Source of the DNA: Streptomyces sp. ITFR-16
GTDB taxonomy: Bacteria; Actinomycetota; Actinomycetes; Streptomycetales; Streptomycetaceae
Assembly (NCBI RefSeq): GCF_031844705.1
Contig: NZ_CP134609.1
Span: 1,922,001-1,986,000, forward strand
Direction: 5' to 3'
DNA length: 64,000 bases
Below the pieces are notes generated by a model. That model saw only the letters and a list, made by a program, of their open reading frames with translations. It ran no database searches and was not told the DNA's origin. Positions 9,088-18,234 of the stretch are shown in pieces (the stretch's first letter is position 1; every line of letters starts with the position of its first letter). The position numbers and the translations under genes are program-made.

Positions 9088-9822
9088 TCAGTGCTCGATG
9101 ATGTGCCCGTCGCTGAGCTCCAGCACCCGGTCGGCGAGGCCGAGCAGCTGGGCGTCGTGGGTGGCGACGAGCGCGGTGACGCCCTCGCTGTGCACGACGG
9201 CGCGCAGCAGCTCCATCACCGCGAGGCCGGTCTCCGCGTCGAGCTGGCCGGTCGGCTCGTCGGCGATCAGCAGGGCGGGCCGGTTGGCGAGCGCCCGGGC
9301 GATCGCCACGCGCTGCTGCTGGCCGCCGGAGAGCTCGCCGGGCCGCTGGGCCGCGTGGTCGGCGAGGCCGACGAGGGACAGGAGCAGCGACACCCGCTCC
9401 TCGCGCTCGCGCGGATCGGCCTTGCGCAGCCGCAGGGGGACGCCGACGTTCTCCGCGGCGGTCAGGATCGGGATCAGGCCGAACGACTGGAAGATGAAGC
9501 CGATCCGGTCGCGGCGCAGCTCCAGCAGCCCGTTCTCGCCGAGCGAGGAGAGGTCGGTGCCGTCCACCGTGATCCGGCCGCTGTCGGGGCTGTCGAGCCC
9601 GCCGACCAGGTTGAGCAGGGTCGTCTTGCCCGAGCCGGAACGGCCCTTGAGGGCGACCAGCTCCCCGCGCGGCACTTCGAAGGACACCCCGCGCAGCGCG
9701 TGCACGGCGCCGGCTCCGGAGCCGTAGGAGCGGTGCAGGTCCTCGATCCGGACCATCGGCCGCTCGGCGACGGCCGTGCCGCTCTCCCCGCCGGTGGCCG
9801 CGGCGGCAGTGCTCTCGGTCAT
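9088..9822 (-). CDS. ABC transporter ATP-binding protein (MacB/LolD-type), orphan inside the kdp cluster
   Basis: 244 residues from the ATG at 9822, chosen because a GGGGAG ribosome-binding site precedes it; an ATG 15 codons upstream lacks one. Walker A GRSGSGKTT, Q-loop FQSFGLIP, signature LSGGQQQRVAIARAL, Walker B LLIADEPTG and the switch histidine in VATHDAQ are intact, so ATP hydrolysis is expected. The type pairs with MacB/FtsX-like permeases, yet no permease gene is anywhere in the cluster. It lies between kdpC (108-base gap) and kdpD (170-base gap) on the same strand. Partner unknown. Confidence 0.9.
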   Translation of the reverse strand: MTESTAAAATGGESGTAVAERPMVRIEDLHRSYGSGAGAVHALRGVSFEVPRGELVALKGRSGSGKTTLLNLVGGLDSPDSGRITVDGTDLSSLGENGLLELRRDRIGFIFQSFGLIPILTAAENVGVPLRLRKADPREREERVSLLLSLVGLADHAAQRPGELSGGQQQRVAIARALANRPALLIADEPTGQLDAETGLAVMELLRAVVHSEGVTALVATHDAQLLGLADRVLELSDGHIIEH

Positions 9823-9930
9823 GTCGCTCCCCGTATGGCTCGGTCTGTCGGCCGCCAGTATGTGCATGCGGCCCGGGGCCGGGCAATGCCCGGGTGCGGC
9901 GGCGGGGCCGGACCCGGGCGGGGAGAGCGT

Positions 9931-10608
9931 TCAGTGTGCCCGGGCGTCGCTCACCAGCTGGCGCAGGGCGATGTTGAGCCGCAGGACGTTGACGCGGGGT
10001 TCGCCGGCGAAGCCGAGGACGCGGCCGTCGGTGTGCCGGTCGACGAGCCGGGCGACCTGCGCCGCGGGGAGGTGGTTGCGTACGGCGACGCGGTTGACCT
10101 GGAGCCGGGCGTACGCCGGGGAGATGTCGGGGTCGAGGCCGGAGCCTGAGGAGGTGACGGCGTCGGCCGGCACCTGGGAGGGGCTGACGGGGTGGCCGGG
10201 GACGGAGTTGTCCCTGACGACGGCCGCCTTGGCGGCGGTGACCCAGTCGATGAGTTCCCGGTTGTCGCCGGAGCGGTTGGTGGCGCCGGAGAGGATCAGC
10301 GCGTACTGGGTGTTGACGCTGTTGGTGCCGAGGCCGTTGGAGGGGCGGGGCTGGAACCATCTGAGGTCCGGGGCGGCGGTCTCCTGGCCCTTCTTCAGCG
10401 GCAGGTCGTAGCGCTGGCCGATGAGGGCGGAGCCGACGACCTTGCCGTTCTCGGTGATCTCGGAGCCGTTGGCGCGCCCGGGCATGAAGGCCTGGGCGGC
10501 GCCGGTGACGGCGAGCGGATAGAGGACGCCGCAGACCAGGGTGAGGGCGAGCAGGGCGCGCAGCCCGGCCCCGAGCAGCCGGGCGGAGTTCCGTACGGAG
10601 TTGTTCAT
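9931..10608 (-). CDS. kdpC: KdpC subunit of the K+-transporting ATPase
   Basis: 225 residues. One N-terminal membrane helix (about 15-38, ALLALTLVCGVLYPLAVTG) is followed by a periplasm-side domain carrying the family strings FMPGRANGSEI, GSALIGQRYD and SGSGLDPDISPAYA. It stabilises the KdpFABC complex and helps K+ access. It starts six bases after the kdpB stop codon, so it is in the same operon. Confidence 0.96.
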   Translation of the reverse strand: MNNSVRNSARLLGAGLRALLALTLVCGVLYPLAVTGAAQAFMPGRANGSEITENGKVVGSALIGQRYDLPLKKGQETAAPDLRWFQPRPSNGLGTNSVNTQYALILSGATNRSGDNRELIDWVTAAKAAVVRDNSVPGHPVSPSQVPADAVTSSGSGLDPDISPAYARLQVNRVAVRNHLPAAQVARLVDRHTDGRVLGFAGEPRVNVLRLNIALRQLVSDARAH

Positions 10609-10614
10609 GGCGGG

Positions 10615-12711
10615 TCAGCCGATTCCGGGGATGAGGGAGAGAAGCAGGTCGATGATCTTGATGCCGATGAACGGGGCGATCAGGCCGCCGAGTCCGTAGA
10701 TCCCGAGGTTGCGCCGGAGCATCGAGTCGGCGCCTCCGGGGCGGTAGCGGACGCCTCTGAGGGCGAGCGGGACGAGCGCGACGATGATCAGCGCGTTGAA
10801 GATCACGGCGGACAGGATCGCGGACCGGGGCGACGACAGGTCCATGATGTTGAGCCTGTCCAGGCCCGGGTACACGACGGCGAACATCGCGGGGATGATC
10901 GCGAAGTACTTCGCGACGTCGTTGGCGAGGGAGAACGTCGTCAGGGCGCCCCGGGTGATCAACAGCTGCTTGCCGATCTCCACAATCTCGATCAGCTTGG
11001 TCGGATCGGAGTCCAGGTCCACCATGTTCCCGGCCTCCTTGGCGGCCGAGGTCCCGGTGTTCATCGCCACACCGACATCGGCACGGGCGAGCGCGGGGGC
11101 GTCGTTGGTGCCGTCGCCGGTCATCGCGACGAGCTTGCCGCCGGCCTGCTCCCGCTCGATGAGGGCCATCTTGTCCTCGGGAGTGGCCTCGGCGAGGAAG
11201 TCGTCGACGCCCGCCTCCTCGGCGATGGCCTTCGCGGTCAGCGGGTTGTCGCCGGTGATCATGACCGTACGGATGCCCATCCGGCGCAGTTCGCCGAACC
11301 GCTCGCGCATGCCCTGCTTGATGACGTCCTTGAGGTGGATGACGCCCAGGACCCGGGCCCCGCGCCCGTCCTCCTGCGCCACCAGCAGCGGGGTGCCGCC
11401 GGCCTGCGCGATGCGGTCGGTGAGCGTCCGCGCGTCCGGGGAGACGCTGCCGCCCCGCTCCTGGACCCAGGCGACGACCGATCCGGTCGCGCCCTTGCGG
11501 ATCCTGCGCCCTTCGACGTCCACGCCGGACATCCGGGTCCGGGCGGTGAAGGCGACCCACTCGGCGGCCGCGAGTTCGCCCCGGTGGCGTTCGCGCAGGC
11601 CGTACGCCTCCTTCGCGAGGATCACCACGGAACGGCCCTCGGGCGTCTCGTCGGCCAGCGAGGAGAGCTGGGCGGCGTCCGCGAGTTCGGCCTCCGTGAC
11701 GCCCTCGACGGGGAGCAGGGCCGCGGCCCTGCGGTTGCCGAGGGTGATGGTGCCGGTCTTGTCGAGCAGCAGGGTCGAGACGTCACCGGCGGCCTCGACC
11801 GCACGCCCGGACAGGGCGAGCACGTTGCGCTGCACCAGCCGGTCCATGCCGGCGATGCCGATCGCGGAGAGCAGCGCTCCGATGGTGGTGGGGATCAGGC
11901 AGACCAGCAGCGCGACCAGCACGATCATGGACTGCTCGCTGCCCGCGTACACCGCGAAGGGCTGGAGCGTGACCACGGCCAGCAGGAAGATCACGGTCAG
12001 CGAGGCCAGCAGGATGTTGAGCGCGATCTCGTTGGGGGTCTTCTGCCGGGCGGCGCCCTCCACCAGAGCGATCATCCGGTCGATGAAGGTCTCACCGGGC
12101 CTGGTGGTGATCTTGACGACGATGCGGTCGGAGAGCACCTTCGTCCCGCCGGTGACCGCGCTGCGGTCGCCGCCGGACTCCCGGACGACCGGGGCCGACT
12201 CGCCGGTGATCGCGGATTCGTCGACGCTGGCCACGCCCTCGACGACGTCTCCGTCGCCCGGGATGATGTCGCCCGTCTCGCAGACCACCAGGTCACCGAT
12301 GCGCAGTCCGGTGCCGGGGACCCGTTCCTCGTCCGTTCCGTTCAGCCGGCGGGCGACCGTGTCCGTCCGCGCCCGGCGCAGGGTGTCGGCCTGGGCCTTG
12401 CCCCGGCCCTCGGCGACGGCCTCCGCCAGATTGGCGAAGACGGTGGTGAGCCAGAGCCAGCCGGTGATCGCCCAGCCGAACCAGTCGGCCGGATCGAGCG
12501 CAGCGAGCACGGTGGTGAACACCGAGCCGACCAGCACCACGAACATCACCGGTGACTTGACCATCGCCCTCGGGTCGAGCTTGCGCAGGGCCTCGGGGAG
12601 CGCGGCGAGCAGCATCCGGGGATCGAACAGCCCGGCCCCCACGCGCCCTGCGGAACCGGACCCGGCCGGTGTGCCGCTGTGGGGTGCGCGGGCGGGAGTG
12701 ACGGTGGACAT
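10615..12711 (-). CDS. kdpB: KdpB catalytic P-type ATPase subunit
   Basis: 698 residues from ATG 12711 (preceded by GAGGA); an alternative ATG at 12741 overlaps the kdpA stop as ATGA and would add ten residues. This is the energising P1A-type ATPase of the K+ pump. Visible are the actuator loop ITGESAPV (TGES), phosphorylation motif [12 protein letters not shown], the nucleotide-binding [10 protein letters not shown], and the hinge [13 protein letters not shown]. About seven membrane helices flank these domains. The N-terminal tail of about 40 residues is Pro/Ser/Gly-rich and looks disordered. Confidence 0.96.
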   Translation of the reverse strand: MSTVTPARAPHSGTPAGSGSAGRVGAGLFDPRMLLAALPEALRKLDPRAMVKSPVMFVVLVGSVFTTVLAALDPADWFGWAITGWLWLTTVFANLAEAVAEGRGKAQADTLRRARTDTVARRLNGTDEERVPGTGLRIGDLVVCETGDIIPGDGDVVEGVASVDESAITGESAPVVRESGGDRSAVTGGTKVLSDRIVVKITTRPGETFIDRMIALVEGAARQKTPNEIALNILLASLTVIFLLAVVTLQPFAVYAGSEQSMIVLVALLVCLIPTTIGALLSAIGIAGMDRLVQRNVLALSGRAVEAAGDVSTLLLDKTGTITLGNRRAAALLPVEGVTEAELADAAQLSSLADETPEGRSVVILAKEAYGLRERHRGELAAAEWVAFTARTRMSGVDVEGRRIRKGATGSVVAWVQERGGSVSPDARTLTDRIAQAGGTPLLVAQEDGRGARVLGVIHLKDVIKQGMRERFGELRRMGIRTVMITGDNPLTAKAIAEEAGVDDFLAEATPEDKMALIEREQAGGKLVAMTGDGTNDAPALARADVGVAMNTGTSAAKEAGNMVDLDSDPTKLIEIVEIGKQLLITRGALTTFSLANDVAKYFAIIPAMFAVVYPGLDRLNIMDLSSPRSAILSAVIFNALIIVALVPLALRGVRYRPGGADSMLRRNLGIYGLGGLIAPFIGIKIIDLLLSLIPGIG

Positions 12712-12737
12712 CGCGTCCTCGTGTTTCGTACGGAGGT

Positions 12738-14402
12738 TCATGACGCCAGCCCTTCGGCGAGCGGTCCCAGGGCGAGGGCCGGGAAGTAGGTCAGTCCGGC
12801 GATGATCATGACGGTGGCGACGAGCAGTCCGCTGAAGAGCGGCCGGTGGGTGCCGAGCGTGCCCGCGGTGTCCGGTACGGGCCGCTGGCCGGCGAGCGAG
12901 CCGGCCAGGGCCAGGACGAACACCATGGGCAGGAAGCGGCCGAGCAGCATCGCGAGTCCGATGGTGGTGTTGAACCACTGGGTGTCCGCGTTGAGCCCGG
13001 CGAACGCCGAGCCGTTGTTGTTGGCGCCGGAGGTGTAGGCGTAGAGGATCTCGGAGAAGCCGTGCGCCCCGGTGTTCGTCATCGAGTGCGCGGGGGTCGG
13101 CAGGGCCAGCGCCGCGGCCGTGAAGCCGAGCGCGAGGGCCGGGGTGACGAGGAGGTAGCAGGCGGCGAGCTTGATCTCGCGGGTGCCGATCTTCTTGCCG
13201 AGGTACTCCGGCGTACGGCCGACCATCAGCCCGGCGATGAACACCGCGACGACCGCCATGATCAGCATGCCGTAGAGCCCTGAGCCGACACCGCCGGGGG
13301 CGATCTCGCCCAGCTGCATGCCGAGCATCGTGATGCCGCCGCCGAAGCCCGTGAACGAGGAGTGGAAGGAGTTCACCGCCCCGGTCGAGGTGAGTGTGGT
13401 GGCCACCGCGAAGAGGGACGAACCGGCGACGCCGAACCGTGTCTCCTTGCCCTCCGTCGCACCGCCGGCGATCTCGAACGCGGGCCCGTGGTGGGCGAAT
13501 TCGGTCCACATCATCAGCGCGGTGAAGCCGAGCCAGATGACGGCCATCGCGGCGAGGATCGCGTACCCCTGCTTCAGGGAACCGGCCATGCGGCCGAAAG
13601 TGCGCGTCAGGGCGAACGGGATGACGAGGATCAGGAAGATCTCGAACAGGTTGGACAGCCCGTCGGGGTTCTCGAAGGGGTGGGCCGAGTTGGCGTTGAA
13701 GTAGCCGCCGCCGTTGGTGCCCAGCTCCTTGATGGCCTCCTGGGAGGCGACCGCCCCACCGTTCCACTGCTGCGTACCGCCCATGAACTGCCCGACCTCA
13801 TGAATGCCGGCGAAGTTCTGGATCGCGCCGCAGGCGACCAGCACGAGCGCGCCGAGGACGGCGATCGGCAGCAGGATGCGCACGGTGCCGCGCACCAGGT
13901 CGGACCAGAAGTTGCCCAGTTCGCCGCTGCGGGTGGCGGCGAAGCCGCGGACGAGGGCCACCGCGACGGCGATGCCGACGGCGGCCGAGACGAAGTTCTG
14001 CACCGCGAGGCCGCCGGTCTGCACGACGTGGCCCATGGCCTGCTCGCCGTAGTAGGACTGCCAGTTGGTGTTCGCGACGAACGAGGCCGCCGTGTTGAAC
14101 GCCTGGTCGGGGTCGATCGAGGAGAAGCCGAGCGACCCGGGCAGTCCGCCCTGGAGCCGCTGGAGCAGATACAGGAAGAGGACGCTCACGGCGGAGAAGG
14201 CGAGGACTCCGCGCAGATAGGCGGGCCAGCGCATCTGTGTGCCGGGGTCGGCGCCGATGGCCTTGTAGATCCACTTCTCGGCCCGCAGATGGCGGGGCGA
14301 GGTGTAGACGAAGGCCATGTAGTCACCGAGCGGGCGGTACGCCAGGCCCAGCGCCACGACGAGCGCGAGGAGCTGGAGGACGCCTGCGAGGACGGGGCTC
14401 AT
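12738..14402 (-). CDS. kdpA: KdpA potassium-channel-like subunit
   Basis: 554 residues, about ten membrane helices, superfamily of K+ transporters with selectivity-filter loops. Family strings include [16 protein letters not shown] (first filter region), [20 protein letters not shown] (second), and [16 protein letters not shown] (third). It moves K+ for the KdpFABC pump in the cytoplasmic membrane. Starts seven bases after the kdpF stop; its own stop overlaps an in-frame ATG of kdpB (ATGA), which favours coupled translation. Confidence 0.97.
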   Translation of the reverse strand: MSPVLAGVLQLLALVVALGLAYRPLGDYMAFVYTSPRHLRAEKWIYKAIGADPGTQMRWPAYLRGVLAFSAVSVLFLYLLQRLQGGLPGSLGFSSIDPDQAFNTAASFVANTNWQSYYGEQAMGHVVQTGGLAVQNFVSAAVGIAVAVALVRGFAATRSGELGNFWSDLVRGTVRILLPIAVLGALVLVACGAIQNFAGIHEVGQFMGGTQQWNGGAVASQEAIKELGTNGGGYFNANSAHPFENPDGLSNLFEIFLILVIPFALTRTFGRMAGSLKQGYAILAAMAVIWLGFTALMMWTEFAHHGPAFEIAGGATEGKETRFGVAGSSLFAVATTLTSTGAVNSFHSSFTGFGGGITMLGMQLGEIAPGGVGSGLYGMLIMAVVAVFIAGLMVGRTPEYLGKKIGTREIKLAACYLLVTPALALGFTAAALALPTPAHSMTNTGAHGFSEILYAYTSGANNNGSAFAGLNADTQWFNTTIGLAMLLGRFLPMVFVLALAGSLAGQRPVPDTAGTLGTHRPLFSGLLVATVMIIAGLTYFPALALGPLAEGLAS

Positions 14403-14409
14403 AGCGGGC

Positions 14410-14499
14410 TCAGAACCTCTCCGGGTACAGAAGGGCGAGGACGAGGTAGCCCAGCAGGACGGCGGCCACGACGAGGCCGGCCACGTTTTCGGCGGTCAC
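14410..14499 (-). CDS. kdpF: KdpF small membrane subunit
   Basis: 29 residues, GTG start, consisting almost wholly of one membrane helix ([20 protein letters not shown]) and ending PERF, the typical KdpF length and tail. It stabilises the KdpABC complex at its lipid interface. The GTG overlaps the stop of the upstream 27-codon ORF (GTGA), so its translation is probably coupled to that ORF. Followed after seven bases by kdpA. Confidence 0.9.
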   Translation of the reverse strand: MTAENVAGLVVAAVLLGYLVLALLYPERF

Positions 14500-14579
14500 A
14501 GCTTCGTCACCCCCTTGGCGACGAGTGCCACCAGCGCGAAGACCGCGATCGTGGTGACGACGAAGGCCATGTCGGCCAT
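14496..14579 (-). CDS. 27-residue predicted membrane micro-protein coupled to kdpF
   Basis: ATG at 14579 with a GGGAG ribosome-binding site seven bases ahead. The product MADMAFVVTTIAVFALVALV, then AKGVTKL, is one membrane helix with a positively charged end, presumably cytoplasmic. Its stop overlaps the kdpF GTG as GTGA, the coupling arrangement used between real genes elsewhere in this window (M16 pair, sensor kinase). It is the first ORF of the kdp transcript. It could be an extra small Kdp subunit, a regulator, or only a leader that recruits ribosomes to kdpF. No function is known to me. Confidence 0.6.
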   Translation of the reverse strand: MADMAFVVTTIAVFALVALVAKGVTKL

Positions 14580-14739
14580 CGGATGCTCCCGGTTGAGGTG
14601 CGGATTTCTCGGACCTCTTGAGCAAACCTCTCGCCGGCGCCGCTGTGACCTGCGTTGATGCCTTCCTTACGGGAAGGGGCCCGGCCTTGACGGCGCCTGT
14701 ACGTGCCCCATACGCGCCCCGTACGGCCCGCCCCACGCA

Positions 14740-14789
14740 GAAGCCGGTGGCCCGTACCCCCGGTAAAGGGGATACGGGCCACCGGCTTC
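14740..14789 (-). terminator. Hairpin terminator after the DUF3710 gene, ahead of kdp
   Basis: A 21-bp stem with one bulged base (14740-14760 pairing with 14768-14789). It lies 23 bases past the DUF3710 stop and separates the thioesterase-dut-DUF3710 operon from the kdp genes that follow on the same strand. The kdp promoter must therefore lie in the 160 bases between this hairpin and 14580. Confidence 0.8.
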
Positions 14790-14812
14790 GTGCGAAGAGG
14801 TACGGGTGCGGG

Positions 14813-15577
14813 TCAGCGCACCTCGGTGATCTCGGGGCCGCGCTGCAGGCCCGCCATGCCACCGGAGAACTTCGAGCCCTCCTGCTCCTCCTGCTGGACG
14901 CCCTCGGGAACCATCTGGGCGTCGTTGGGGAGCTTGAGGACGATCGGGTCGCGCGGGGCCATCGGGCCCTCGCCGCGGACGACCACGGTGTCGCGGAAGA
15001 CCGTCTCCAGGAGACCGGCGGCCTCCGGCTGCACGGCACCCTGGCCGGAGATCACTCCGCGCAGGAACCAGCGCGGGCCGTCGACGCCGACGAAGCGCAC
15101 CAGCTGCACGCCGTTCGTCCCGTCGGGGAGCTGTACGGGGACCTGCGCGCGCAGCTCCCAGCCCAGCGGGCCCTCGACCTCGTCGATGATCCCGCCCTGC
15201 TGGGTGATGCCGGAGGCGATCTCCTCGCGGACCTCGCCCCAGATGCCCTCCTTCTTGGGGGCGGCGAAGGCCTGGAGCTGGATCGCGCTGTCGCGCAGCA
15301 CGACGGTGGCCGCGACGATCGCGTCACCGGCGACCTCCACCCGCAGCTCCATGCCCTCGACGCCGGGCACGAAGATGCCGCCCAGGTCGACCCGGCCCTC
15401 GCCGGGCTGGGACACCTCGTCGATGTCCCACGGGCCGTCGGGCCGCGGCGCCGGCGGAAGATTCGTCCGGCGCGATCCGCCCTCGGCGTCATCGCGCTCG
15501 TCGACGACCTGCTCGGCCTCGCGCGCTTCGTCCGCCGTGTCCTCGGCGGAACCACTGTTCTTGCGACGTCCGAACAC
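14813..15577 (-). CDS. DUF3710 protein
   Basis: 254 residues from the GTG at 15577 (VFGRRKNSGSAEDTADE), which sits one base after the dut stop codon; a longer reading frame upstream would overlap dut. An acidic, disordered N-terminus (about 1-45) precedes a beta-rich soluble domain with GPWDIDEV, DLGGIFVPG, and LVRFVGVDGPRWFLRGV. The family is actinobacterial, tied to dut (Rv2696c beside Rv2697c/dut, recall), with no established function. Tight spacing suggests co-translation with dut. Confidence 0.88.
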   Translation of the reverse strand: MFGRRKNSGSAEDTADEAREAEQVVDERDDAEGGSRRTNLPPAPRPDGPWDIDEVSQPGEGRVDLGGIFVPGVEGMELRVEVAGDAIVAATVVLRDSAIQLQAFAAPKKEGIWGEVREEIASGITQQGGIIDEVEGPLGWELRAQVPVQLPDGTNGVQLVRFVGVDGPRWFLRGVISGQGAVQPEAAGLLETVFRDTVVVRGEGPMAPRDPIVLKLPNDAQMVPEGVQQEEQEGSKFSGGMAGLQRGPEITEVR

Positions 15578-15578
15578 G

Positions 15579-16112
15579 TCACTGTCCTTCCCGGTCGGAT
15601 TCGACCGAAGCGTAGCTGTTCCCGCCCTGGGGAACCCCGCCCCGGACGCCATCAACATCAACGGCGGCATGACCGCCGGTGGACCCGAAGCCCCCTTCGG
15701 CCCGCGCCGAACCGGGAAGCTCCGACACTTCGTGGAAGCGCACCTTCTCGACCTGCTGAACGACCAGTTGGGCAATCCGGTCGAACCGCTCGAACCGCAC
15801 GGACTCGCGCGGGTCGAGATTGATGACGATCACCTTGATCTCTCCACGGTACCCGGCATCCACCGTCCCCGGGGCATTCACCAGGGCGACTCCACAGCGG
15901 GCGGCGAGGCCGGAGCGGGGGTGCACGAACGCGGCGTACCCGTCGGGCAGGGCGATCGAAACCCCGGTGGGCAGTACGGCGCGCTCCCCCGGCGCCAGCT
16001 CGGCGGCCTCCGTGGTCACGAGATCGGCCCCGGCGTCGCCCGGGTGCCCGTAGGCCGGGATCGGCACATCGGGGTCGACCCGGCGGATCAGGACGTCGAC
16101 AGGGTGGCGCAT
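15579..16112 (-). CDS. dut: dUTP diphosphatase (dUTPase)
   Basis: 177 residues, the trimeric dUTPase fold. Hydrolyses dUTP to dUMP and pyrophosphate, keeping uracil out of DNA and feeding dTMP synthesis. Family motifs in order: GDAGADL (motif 1), PRSGLAARCGV (motif 2), NAPGTVDAGYRGEI (motif 3, with catalytic Asp and substrate Tyr), RIAQLVVQ (motif 4), and the glycine-rich RAEGGFGSTGG (motif 5). A 24-residue C-terminal extension follows motif 5. Its start codon overlaps the stop of the thioesterase gene (TGATG). Confidence 0.97.
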   Translation of the reverse strand: MRHPVDVLIRRVDPDVPIPAYGHPGDAGADLVTTEAAELAPGERAVLPTGVSIALPDGYAAFVHPRSGLAARCGVALVNAPGTVDAGYRGEIKVIVINLDPRESVRFERFDRIAQLVVQQVEKVRFHEVSELPGSARAEGGFGSTGGHAAVDVDGVRGGVPQGGNSYASVESDREGQ

Positions 16113-16696
16113 CAGGGGTTCACCTCGAAGGCGCGGGCGCGCTTGACCTGGTCGGGGTCGGCCATCGCCGCCTGGATCTCGGCCGGCCGGCCGTTCTCGA
16201 TGAAGTGGTCGACCTTGACCTCGATGAACAGGGCCTCCGCACGGACCGCCACGGGCCCGTCGGGGCCGCCGATCCGGCCGGTCGCGCGCGAGTAGATCTT
16301 CCGGCCGTGCACGGCGGTGATCTCGGCGTCGAGGTGGAGCACGGTGTCCACGGGGACGGGGCGGACGAAGTCGGTCTCCAGCCGTCCGGTCACCGCGATC
16401 ACCCGCAGCAGCCAGTTCAGCGAGCCGAGCGTCTCGTCCAGCGCGGTGGCCAGCACGCCGCCGTGCGCGAGTCCCGGGGCGCCCTGGTGGGCGGCCTGCA
16501 CGGTGAACTCGGCGGTGACGCAGACGCCCTCGCCGGCCCGTGCCTGGAGGTGCAGCCCGTGCGGCTGCCCGTCGCCGCAGCCGAAACAGTGTTCGTAGTG
16601 CGCGCCGAGGAGTTCGCCGGGGGCCGGGGCGTCGGGGTGCCGGACCGGTTTCACCGCGTCGGCCGGGGGCTTCAGAGCCGCAGATGTTCCACTCAC
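16112..16696 (-). CDS. PaaI-type hotdog-fold thioesterase
   Basis: 194 residues using the GTG at 16696, preceded by AAGG; a longer ATG start would run into the divergent DUF3093 gene. Hydrolyses acyl-CoA or related thioesters. Signatures: HCFGCGDGQPHGLHL near residue 40, then AHGGVLATALDETLG, the catalytic-loop pattern of the PaaI/YbgC hotdog family. A cysteine pair (CFGC) near the start is characteristic of this actinobacterial branch. First gene of the operon with dut and the DUF3710 gene; physiological substrate unknown. Confidence 0.85.
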   Translation of the reverse strand: MSGTSAALKPPADAVKPVRHPDAPAPGELLGAHYEHCFGCGDGQPHGLHLQARAGEGVCVTAEFTVQAAHQGAPGLAHGGVLATALDETLGSLNWLLRVIAVTGRLETDFVRPVPVDTVLHLDAEITAVHGRKIYSRATGRIGGPDGPVAVRAEALFIEVKVDHFIENGRPAEIQAAMADPDQVKRARAFEVNP

Positions 16697-16754
16697 AGGC
16701 GCAGACCTTACCCGCGCGGCTACCCGCAGGTCGCGCCGTGCCAAGCTTGGGTCC

Positions 16755-17213
16755 ATGCAGCCTTCCGCCCCGCCGTTCGACGAACGTCTCACCGCGCCCC
16801 GTTCCTGGTGGCTCATCGCCGTCCTGGTCGGCGTCGCGTGCGCCCTGATGCTGCTGCCGCTGGGCACCCTGCCACTGCTCGCCGGGCTGGCCGGCGGCAC
16901 GGCGCTGTCGGCCGTCGCGGTGAGCGCGTACGGCTCCGCCCGGATCCGGGTGGTGGCCGGGGCGCTGGTGGCGGGCGACGCGCGGATCCCGGTGTCGGCG
17001 CTCGGCGAGGCCGAGGTGCTGGACGCCGAGGAGGCGCGCGCCTGGCGCTCGTACAAGGCGGACGTGCGGGCCTTCATGCTGCTGCGCAGCTACATCCCGA
17101 CAGCGGTGCGCGTGGAGGTCACGGACCCGCAGGACCCGACGCCGTACGTCTATCTGTCGACGCGCGATCCGAAGGCCCTGGCCGCGGCGCTGAAGGCGGC
17201 CGTCTCCGCCTAG
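16755..17213 (+). CDS. DUF3093 membrane protein
   Basis: 152 residues. Two adjoining hydrophobic helices (about 17-58) lie after a short cytosolic lead; the remaining 90 residues form a soluble beta-rich domain with ARIPVSALGEAEVLD and YVYLSTRDPKALAAAL, the family's conserved end. Function is not established; the ortholog lies next to dut in M. tuberculosis (Rv2698, recall). It is divergent from the thioesterase gene across 58 bases and ends 18 bases before the convergent EcsC-like gene. Confidence 0.88.
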   Translation: MQPSAPPFDERLTAPRSWWLIAVLVGVACALMLLPLGTLPLLAGLAGGTALSAVAVSAYGSARIRVVAGALVAGDARIPVSALGEAEVLDAEEARAWRSYKADVRAFMLLRSYIPTAVRVEVTDPQDPTPYVYLSTRDPKALAAALKAAVSA

Positions 17214-17231
17214 GGCTCCCGGGCCGGAGGC

Positions 17232-18221
17232 TCAGGAGGGGCGGTCCCGCTCCTCCGCGTCCTCGGACGTGACCTCGTAGGGCAGCTCCGGGTGTTCCAG
17301 CGGTGGCAGTTCCGGGAGGTCGTCCCAGGAGATCTGGTGCTTGCGCAGGTCCTTGCGGACCCGCTCGGCGAGCTTCTTGGTGTCCCGCCGGTTCATCATC
17401 GCGCCGACGGCGGCGCCGATCATGAACGGGATCAGGTTGGGCAGATCGCGCACCGTGCGTTTCATGATCTGCTGGCGCAGTTCGCGCTTCATCTGTCCGC
17501 CCAGCGCCGCGTTGACCGTGGTCGGCTGGCTGACGTCGATGCCGCGCTCCTCCGTCCAGGAGGTGAGGTAGGCGGTGGACCGCCTGCCGATGCCGCCCGG
17601 CGGGCGCTGCCCGTAGACCTCGTGGAGTTCGGCGACGAGCTTCATCTCGATGGCGGCGACGCCGGTGATCTCCGCGGCCAGCTCGGCGAGCATGGCGGGC
17701 GGGACGGGCATCATGGCCGCCGCACCGATTCCGGCGCCGACGGTGGCGGTCGCCCTGCCCGCGCCGGCGACGAGCCGGTCGGCGAGCTCCTCGGGCCCGA
17801 GACCCGGGAACTGCTTGCGCAGGGTGGCGAGGTCGCGCACAGGGACGCGGGGAGCGATATCGATGATCAGGTCGGCGATATGACCGATCGCGGCCTTGGC
17901 GCTCTCCCCGCCCTTGCGTACGCCCCGTTTCACTGAATTCAGACGGCCTGCCCCGGTCACGGGCTCCGTCCTGTCGACCTGTTCGGCCCCATCGGCCGTG
18001 TCGACCCCCGCAGCTGCCCGGTATGCCTCGACAGCTGCTTCGACTGCTTCGAGCGAGGCCCGCTGGCCTCGCTCGTCGTCCTGTCCGCCCGGCGAGGGTG
18101 GCAGGGCGGACCGCTCGGCAGGTGCTGTGACGCCTTCTGCCGGGCCTGTACCGCCCTGTTGCGCCTCCGACGACTTCTTGCCCCGGGGGCGCCGCTTCCG
18201 GAACGGTGAGTCCCCTGCCAC
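17232..18221 (-). CDS. EcsC-family-like protein
   Basis: 329 residues, GTG start. Residues 1-115 are Gly/Ala/Glu/Arg-rich and probably disordered. The rest resembles the EcsC family: VGAGIGAAAMMPVPPAMLAE (glycine/alanine helix), EITGVAAIEMKLVAELHEVYG, and a membrane-seeking FMIGAAVGAMMNRRDTKKLA. The molecular role of EcsC is not established. It lies 13 bases downstream of the DUF4193 gene on the same strand and may share its transcript. Confidence 0.75.
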   Translation of the reverse strand: MAGDSPFRKRRPRGKKSSEAQQGGTGPAEGVTAPAERSALPPSPGGQDDERGQRASLEAVEAAVEAYRAAAGVDTADGAEQVDRTEPVTGAGRLNSVKRGVRKGGESAKAAIGHIADLIIDIAPRVPVRDLATLRKQFPGLGPEELADRLVAGAGRATATVGAGIGAAAMMPVPPAMLAELAAEITGVAAIEMKLVAELHEVYGQRPPGGIGRRSTAYLTSWTEERGIDVSQPTTVNAALGGQMKRELRQQIMKRTVRDLPNLIPFMIGAAVGAMMNRRDTKKLAERVRKDLRKHQISWDDLPELPPLEHPELPYEVTSEDAEERDRPS

Positions 18222-18234
18222 GGCCGACCGGACC

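Noticed and set aside
12712-13767. N-terminal extension of the kdpB frame of about 340 codons
   Set aside because: It lies wholly within kdpA in another frame and is Arg/Pro/Gly-rich without membrane helices; kdpB is taken to begin at 12711 or 12741.
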